From NCBI GenBank assembly GCA_028565635.1, contig JAOXYB010052467.1:1-11524 (forward strand): 11,524 nucleotides of DNA, in the 5' to 3' direction. A program made the translations under genes and the position numbers. A model generated the notes under the pieces. It saw only the letters and a list, made by a program, of their open reading frames with translations, was not told the origin of the DNA and searched no databases. Position 1 is the stretch's first letter. Each line of letters begins with the position of its first letter. Shown piece by piece: positions 1 through 7,300 of the stretch. This DNA comes from Phoronis ovalis (taxonomy: Eukaryota; Phoronida; Phoronidae).

Positions 1-1307
1 TATATAATGGGATGTCGGACTATCGGGCTGACCACTAATTGTGGAGTTCTTGATAAAGAAAGCGAATGTCCTTTATTATACGATGTCTCGACAATAGCAG
101 CTTTACTTCCTTCTTGTATAGTTCTTACAAGACGTTTTTAGTTATGTTCAGCTGTGGCTATACGTCTTCAAGTAATTTAGGATATTTTCAAGTTAGTTTT
201 GTTGTTGAGAAGAGATGAAACGGCTGCCAAAATTGATGTTCTCTAGTACATGTCTCTTCTAATTGAGAATCGTCTGACCAGCCCTTTTATATGGGTGAAT
301 CAAAGGTGAGGTAGGAAATCGCCAGATTCTGATTCATGTAAAACAAGAATAGCCTGACAGTCTTGTACTGTGAATCACATACATAGGATGGTCAAACTCA
401 ATAATATGACCATATTTGGTACAAGCAATAAAATAGGAAGAACGTGGTAAAAAATGACCACACAGTAACATTGTATCCACCCTGGTGCAAAATAAGATAA
501 TTACATTTTTCATACTTTATATATAACACAACACCATAACACTGTGCATGCCTTCGGTCTTAACCTTAGAGGGTACGCTCTTAACCACTACATGTTCTTT
601 CACATATATTGCCAAAAAACGTATACGTGACATATTATTAAATCAGATTGAAAAATTCCATCAAAACAACAAAACCAGGCCCTTGATGCATGAAGCTCGG
701 CGGTTCTCATACAGTAGTGTTCATCAAAATACCTGTCACTTATATGTAACATTGGTTTCAATTGTGATGATAGTACAATTATGTGCTTTATTGTTTCAGA
801 AGTTTTAAGTTTAACTTAATATGACAAATTTAAAGTGCTACATATATTGTGTAGAATCCACTCAATCCGGAACTTCATTGCATTCCAAAAAAGTATTTAG
901 AGAGCAAAATATATCTACAGCCACTTTCTCCCTGCTAAAATGGTGGAAATCACACTTGTCTGTTAATGTAAAAATGATCTAAATAAGAACAATAGATTAA
1001 CACCGGACACTATGTTTCCCAGTGTACTAAACCGCGTGAATTCCAACTTGTAGTTTCAAGCCATATCAAAGGTTTTGTACATTTTGTTGTATTTAGGCGC
1101 TTTAATACATGTTACCTGTCTCAGCTAACATATTAAATTACAATATGTGATTGTGTTCGTTATTTCCCCTATTATAATATGACAAATAATACACGAATCA
1201 GCTGTCAGTGATATCGGAAGGAGCACCAGAGAAATGTGTCTGTTTATATTAAAAAAAACAGCAATTTATGTTTCTGATGGTTAATTAACGAGTTTCTTCT
1301 TTTGTAG
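1..1307. other. Upstream region without a supported gene
   Basis: This stretch is AT-rich and has no convincing exon. A frame opens at the left edge and runs to a TAG at 139-141 (46 codons). It could be the end of an exon entering from outside, but it matches nothing I recognise and its length is within chance. An ATG frame at 548-808 (86 codons) ends in a hydrophobic run but has no splice or domain support. The gene below must have more 5' exons (signal peptide, more leucine-rich repeats). They may lie here or beyond the left edge, but I could not place them. Confidence 0.4.
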
Positions 1308-1379
1308 AAATGTAATACAAAATCCTATCAAGTCTGTTGAAAATGGTGCTTTTAATGTACTGAGCTCTTCGGCAAAAGT
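1308..1379 (+). CDS. Leucine-rich-repeat exon, 72 nt, phase 2 to phase 2
   Basis: A strong acceptor (pyrimidine-rich tract, TTTTGTAG, with TTAATTAAC upstream as a possible branch site) opens the exon, and GTATGT at 1380 closes it. The exon is exactly 72 nt with phase 2 on both sides, the classic size and phase of a 24-residue leucine-rich-repeat exon. The translation contains N-P-I-K-S-V-E-N-G-A-F-N-V-L, matching the LRR pattern N-x-I-x-x-I-x-x-G-x-F-x-x-L. LRRs are usually extracellular ligand- or partner-binding modules. The hanging GT joins the first G of 1851 to make a valine codon. One repeat alone does not fold, so more LRR exons are expected upstream. Confidence 0.5.
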
Positions 1380-4300
1380 GTATGTAACATAAAAGTCTAC
1401 TAAACATTGATGTAACAGATAAGTTAACTATAGTTCACTTGCTTACAGATGTGTACTATTATTTCTTCGTAAATATATTATTTACATGCACTATACAGCT
1501 AGGATAAACCAATTCAATCGGTCTAACGATTTTATCCCATAACGTAAAGAATTGTGGGATTAATTGTGTTTGTTTCGCTACGCCAGATAGTATTTGCAAT
1601 ATTCTATCCGAAAGTAAAGCATAAGATATTTTTAACATAATATTAGCCTGACAGATTAAAAGAGATATCTTATTCATGCAGAGATATATCACATAACTAC
1701 TCATACCTATGTACATGATGACCTAATAGTTACGTTTTTAATTCCTTACAATTTTAGCAGGAGTCAAATTCATTTCAACTATTAAAAGAGCTACTGTAGA
1801 ACTAAATCACTATTACAGAGATACAGTGTGTGTGTGTTCTGTACTTGCAGGAATATAAGCTGCGATGATATGACTCTGTTACCGACATTCACAAGCAACT
1901 CTACTCAAGTGTAAGAAATAAATATTTGAACATTTTCAGTAAAGGTTTTCCATTTAAATAATGTATCACGTTTTGCAAATTGTTCCTCGTTAATTGATGG
2001 CAATGTTTACAAATTCTAATGACCTTTTGCTTGGGAAGAAATATCTATAATATCAGTTGTTCTGTGGTAAAGTTTTCATGTAGATATCTCTTCCCTAGTA
2101 GAGACGTTAATGCTAGGTTTAAAAATATCGTTTCAAGCAATGCAGTACTCGACCGTAAGACCTAATTACAGAGGAATTAAAAGGCACAAGACAAGTTTAT
2201 AAATAAAAATATGTGTCAATAAAATCAATATTACAGAATGTGCGTCCAGGCAACTACTATGAAGTATATTCCTTTCACAATAAGGGTCCCTACCGCAATA
2301 AGTCCTGGGATGAATGGACACGGTTTTGAATGCAAACAGGCACCCGACCACATGGCATTTAATTGTAAACCTTGCGAACCAGGATTCTATAGCGAAGAAA
2401 AGCATGGTGATTCTGTTGGCAGAGGATGTAAACCAGCCCCTAGAGGTATTGACAAATTAAAATGACTTTTGCATGTGCGCGCGCCCGTGTGTGTGTGCGT
2501 ATGTTTGTTTGTTTGTGTGCGCATTGGCACGTGTGTGTGTGCGAGTTTAAAAAAATAGTGCATACTTTGTTTCCTATTTCCTTATAACTAGAATAATAAG
2601 ACGAATTTATTAAATTTCTTCCCGTGATATAATATATTTTCTAATTCAAGAGACATTCAGGAAATTGTGTAAGATATCTTATTATTTTAGTTATAATACT
2701 ATACAAAATGGGGGCGTATATTGTATTAATTATTTAATAAAACATGCCACAGTGCACCTTAAATGTTAAACTTTATATCAAAGTGCTTCTTAGCCAAATG
2801 TGGCGCCATGTGTATTATTTAGGTAATTTCTATCAAGATAAAATAGCTCAAGTGAAATTAGACAAGTGTATGTAACCCTGGAACATTTGTTTTAAATGGT
2901 ACTGGAAAATCAATAGCCGAATGTGGAGTATTTCCTTCAGGAACCAATACATCGAAAGCTGTTAACTTCAGAACATGTAACTGTTTAGAAAATGTCCACA
3001 GGACCGACAGGTACGCTAAGCATAAGCAGAAGTGCAAGGCAGACATAGTAGTTTCTACCGAATGCCTTCTATTATTCGATGTAGTCCAAATATAAACCCA
3101 TCAGCGATGATCAAGTAATGAGAAGATGTTCTTTATTGAATATATTTTTGAAAATGGCTTTTATCAACAAAAATATTTCGGCATTAAATGTTCGCCCAAA
3201 TACTGTGTATGGAGAAAATAAAAAATATAAATTAAAAACGCTTCACTTATTAACATGATATTATGACTTCTAAACCATGCAAGCTGCAGTACTGACATAA
3301 TGATACATACAATTTATAAAGTTAAACTGTAGCTCCGAGCGTGCAATCTTATACCTGAACAAAATGCTATAAATATAATGTGTTTTAACATCTTTACTGT
3401 TTTAGTCAAAGCTCATTAAATCAAGTCAAAGCATTATATGAATCATGATCATGTTTCAAGTTATTGAAAATCATCAGGGTTTGCTCTGCAATTTTTGTAG
3501 GCGTGTATGAATATGCTGACTGAATCAACATTCTTTCTAAAACTATAAATACTTCAATTCCTTTTCTAAATCAAAGTCATCTTTTGGGAATAATGCAAAA
3601 TATGGTTGTTTCTAATAATTTGCACAACTGATTTTTATCAGTAAATATCACTGAAAGATTCCTTGGGAAATTTTTCTGATTATACCGACATCTACAAGCA
3701 ACTCTACTCAAGTGTAAGAAATAAACATTAGAAACAATTTCACTAGGGGTTTTTCCATTTAAATAATGTATCACGTTTGCAAATTGTTCCTTGTTAATTG
3801 ATGACAATGTTTATAAACTCTAATGACCTTTTGCTTGGGAAGAAATATCTATAATTACATGTACACGTCAATTGTTCGGTGGTAAAGTTTTCATGAAGAT
3901 ATGTCTTCCTTAGTAAAGAGACGTTAATCTTTAGGTTTAAAAATGTCGTTTCTAAACATGCAGTTCTCGACAGTAAGGCCTAATTACAGAGGAATAAAAG
4001 GTACAAGCAACGTTTATAAATAAAAACACGTGTCATTAAATGAATGTGCGTCCAGGTATCTACTACGAAACATACCCCTTTCACAATAAGGGTCCCTACC
4101 GCAATAAGTCCTGGGATGAGTGGACACGGTTTTGAATGCAAGCACGCAAACGACCATATATCATTTAATTGTAAACCTTGCGAACCAAGATTTCTATAGC
4201 GAAGAAAGTGTGGTGATTCTGTTGGCAGAGGATGTAAATCAGTCCCTAGAGGTATTGACATATTAAAAGGATGTCATGTAGATGCATGTGCGTGTGTATA

Positions 4301-7300
4301 TGTGTGTGTATGTTTGTTTGTGTGCGCACTCGCACGTGCGTGTGCGTGTGTGTGTACGTATACAATATTTGTATATCTCTTATTTTCTACATTCTTAGCA
4401 CTAAAATAATAAGACGAATTTATTAAATTTCTTCCTGTGATATAATATCTATAATATCTAATTCAAGAAATTTCATAAGATATCTTATTATTTTAATTAT
4501 AATACTATACAAAATAGGGGGCGTGTTATTATTTAACAAAACATGACGCTATAGACCTTACACGTAAATTTTATGTCAACTACTTCTTGGCCAAATTAGT
4601 AAAGTTGCACCATATGTATTATTTAGGTGGTTTCTATCAAGACAAGATAGCTCAAGTGAAATTAGAAAAGTGTAACCCTGGAACATTTGTTTTAAATGGT
4701 ACTGGAAAATCAATAGCCGAATGTGAAGTATGTCCTTCAGGAACCAATACATCGAAAGTTGCTGACTTTAGAGCGTGTTACTGTTTAGAAAATTTCCACA
4801 GGACGGACAGGTACACTAAGCATAACCAGAAGTGCAAGGCAGGCATAGTAGATTCTACCGGAATGCCTTCCAGTTTTCGATGTAGTCTAAATATAAACAA
4901 ACCCTCGTGATCTTTTTGAAAATGGGATTTATTAGCAGTTGATTTTGGCATCAAATGTTCGCCCGAATCCTGTGTATGGAGAAAATAAAAAAATATAAAA
5001 TAAAAACGCTTCACTTATTAACATGATATTATGACTTCTAAACCATGCAAGTTGCAGTACTGGTGCATTATGATACATGCAATTTATACAGTTAAGCTGT
5101 AGCTCCGAGCGTGCAATCTTATCCCTGAACAAAGTACTATAAATATATTTTGTTTTAACATCATTATTGCTTTAGTCAAAGCTCATTAAATCAAGTCAAA
5201 GCATTAAATGAATCGTGATCATGTTACAAGTTATTGAAAATCATCAGGGTTTGCTCTGCGATTTTTGTAGGTGTGTATTAATATGCTGATTGAATCAACA
5301 TTCTTTCTAAAACTATAAATACTTCAATTTCTTTCCTAAATTAAAGTCATCTTTTGGAAATAACGCAAAATATGGTTGTTTCTAAATAAACTACACAACG
5401 GATTGCTATTAGTAAGTATCACTGAAAGATTACTTGGGAAAGATTTCTGATAATTCGGCAAGCGATGGTTTATCGGTGAGAATGTTTAGGGAAATGACTA
5501 TAAATAATGAGAAATTTCTAACGCCACAGAACTGTTTTTCTTGAAAAAATACTTTAGCTTTAGATGCATTAAAAAGAACCTGGGGAAATTCCCACGGTCG
5601 TATACAATGCATTACTATTTATCTTAGAAAATATAAGCATGGACATGAGTTAAGTCATTTAGTAAATTGATTAGTTTATTAAATTTCCAATAAAATCCTA
5701 ATATTTTAGATTTGGTGAGTGTTTTCTTTGTAACCAAACCGGAATAATTTGCTCAAGAGAATATCAACAACTAAAACCTGGATATTGGTGGCTTTGGGAT
5801 GCGCCGGCTCTTGACGAAGAACAGTACAGAGCGTTTATAGAAAACATTATTGTTAAAAATGGTAATTATAATAGCAATGCTACTACATATAAAGGAGAAT
5901 TACCTGTTGCATATCCATGCTTGAATCCCGATGCCTGCCTTGGTAGCAATGAAACAACTGTTACGGCCTCGTGTAAAGAAGGATATTCCACCGAATACCC
6001 CCTATGTTCTGTTTGCACTAAAGGATATTATAAGTGGTCCACAACATGCAAAAAATGTCCACAATTGTATATTTCAATTCTGATATACATTGGTCTTGCT
6101 ACTGGTATAACAGTGATAATAGCATCCGTCTACTTGTATAGGAAAACATTGAATCAGGAGGGTAGAACTGTAGCTGATGTCATTTTAGCTCGTTTTAAAA
6201 TTTGCATTGGATTTTATCAAGTTTTAAGTGGACTTTTGGAAGCTTTACGTAAAGTCCGGTGGCCAAATGGTCTTGTGAATTTGGGAAATATATTTAGTTT
6301 TATCGAACTAAATTTTGTTCACATTGCTAGTCCAAGATGCATATGGGAAGAACTGCATGTTAATGCTTACGTCGAATTTTATATAGCAATTGGCATTCCC
6401 GTGGTGGTAATATTTGTCATTATACTGGCCTACATTGTTGGGAAAATGTATTACAAGAGAAGATACCAAGAAGCGTGTCATGGGAAATCCAGAATGCTTA
6501 AAAAAGAGTGCTTCCGATTGGCTGTTTTGATAATGTTCACCATGTACCCTGTCATGTGCTCCAAAGTATTTGCATTACTGCCACCAAGTTGCAGAGTAAT
6601 ATGCGCGCACAATAGTCAAAAATTGGAAGATTGTCCAAGTTTCTTAAAGAACGATTACTCGATTTCATGTAAGGAGTCTAAGTATTTACTCCATATAATG
6701 TTTTCAATTGGTATGGCAGTCGTTGTAGCTGGTATATTACCTATGGTCTTATTAATATTACTCTTCAAAGTTAGGCCAAAGAAAAAGTGTGAAATAAACA
6801 ATTCCGTACAACTAGAGCATTGTCAAAGTATACTCACTGCTTCGGCCAGAAACACGACATGTCCTGAAATCGATACTGAAAACTTTACCCGATCTAACTC
6901 TCAGATTGAACATGTTGAAGTAGTGCAAGATGATATGGAACAAGATGAAATTGTTGCAGAAGAACGTGGTATTCAGGATGGAGATCCGGCTACAAAAAAT
7001 ATCGAAAATGATGGCGTGCTTAAATATGGACTACGATTTCTGTATGAAAATTATACAGACAAATGCTGGTATTGGGAAATATTGGAAATTGTTCGTAAAA
7101 TACTTCTGACTTCAGTTATCTTGTTTTTTGGAGCTGAGAGTAAAATGCAGATAGGATTTGCTATGGTATCTTCCATTATCTTTCTTCTTCTCCATGGCTC
7201 GTTTCAACCAATGAAAAATAAAATGGAATACTGGCTACAGGTAATACTTCTTAATCAACGGATTTGACTTGATTCATATAATCATTTCCTAGTAAGTCTT

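Larger units (their letters stand above)
1881..3680 (+). repeat. Tandem duplication unit 1 (about 1.8 kb)
   Basis: This unit is repeated in direct orientation immediately downstream at 3684-5451. The match starts at ACCGACAT inside the LRR exon and ends at TTTCTGAT. It contains the 3' half of that exon, an intron, exon A1, an intron with a TG-rich tract, exon B1 and about 670 bp of the following intron. By eye, identity is about 85-90%, with many small indels in the introns. The copies are clearly homologous but not recent. Confidence 0.9.
3684..5451 (+). repeat. Tandem duplication unit 2 (about 1.77 kb)
   Basis: This is the direct copy of 1881-3680. It starts at ACCGACAT, the internal part of the 1851-1910 LRR exon, and ends at TTTCTGAT, after which the sequence becomes unique. 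It carries the last 30 bases of the LRR exon with its GTAAGA donor but no acceptor, a dead exon A2, a TG-rich tract and an intact exon B2. The unit boundaries share only a few bases (CTG-x-TA), which suggests joining at little homology. Confidence 0.9.

Noticed and set aside
1-141. 46-codon frame open to the left edge, ending in TAG
   Set aside because: It could be a terminal exon entering the window, but the translation matches no family I know and the length is compatible with chance.
387-446. A 60-nt phase-2 candidate exon with an LRR-like translation (L-N-N-M-T-I-F, S-N-K-I)
   Set aside because: Its acceptor lacks a pyrimidine tract, and splicing its last TG to the A at 1308 makes a TGA stop. 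It would need an unseen exon in between.
548-808. 86-codon ATG open frame on the plus strand
   Set aside because: No domain, splice or homology signal. The hydrophobic end fits AT-rich random sequence, and the length is near chance for this composition.
2237-3010. A direct A1-B1 splice as the functional transcript
   Set aside because: The phases match, but the 4-bp insertion in B1 gives a stop right after its first cysteine, so the product would end before the membrane domain.
3980-4261. 93-codon minus-strand open frame
   Set aside because: It is antisense to the dead exon A2; similar reverse frames occur over A1. There is no independent support.
4778-5132. Overlapping minus-strand open frames across exon B2 and its intron
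   Set aside because: They are reverse shadows of the Cys-rich exon and its flanking intron. The opposite strand has correct splice phases and family motifs.
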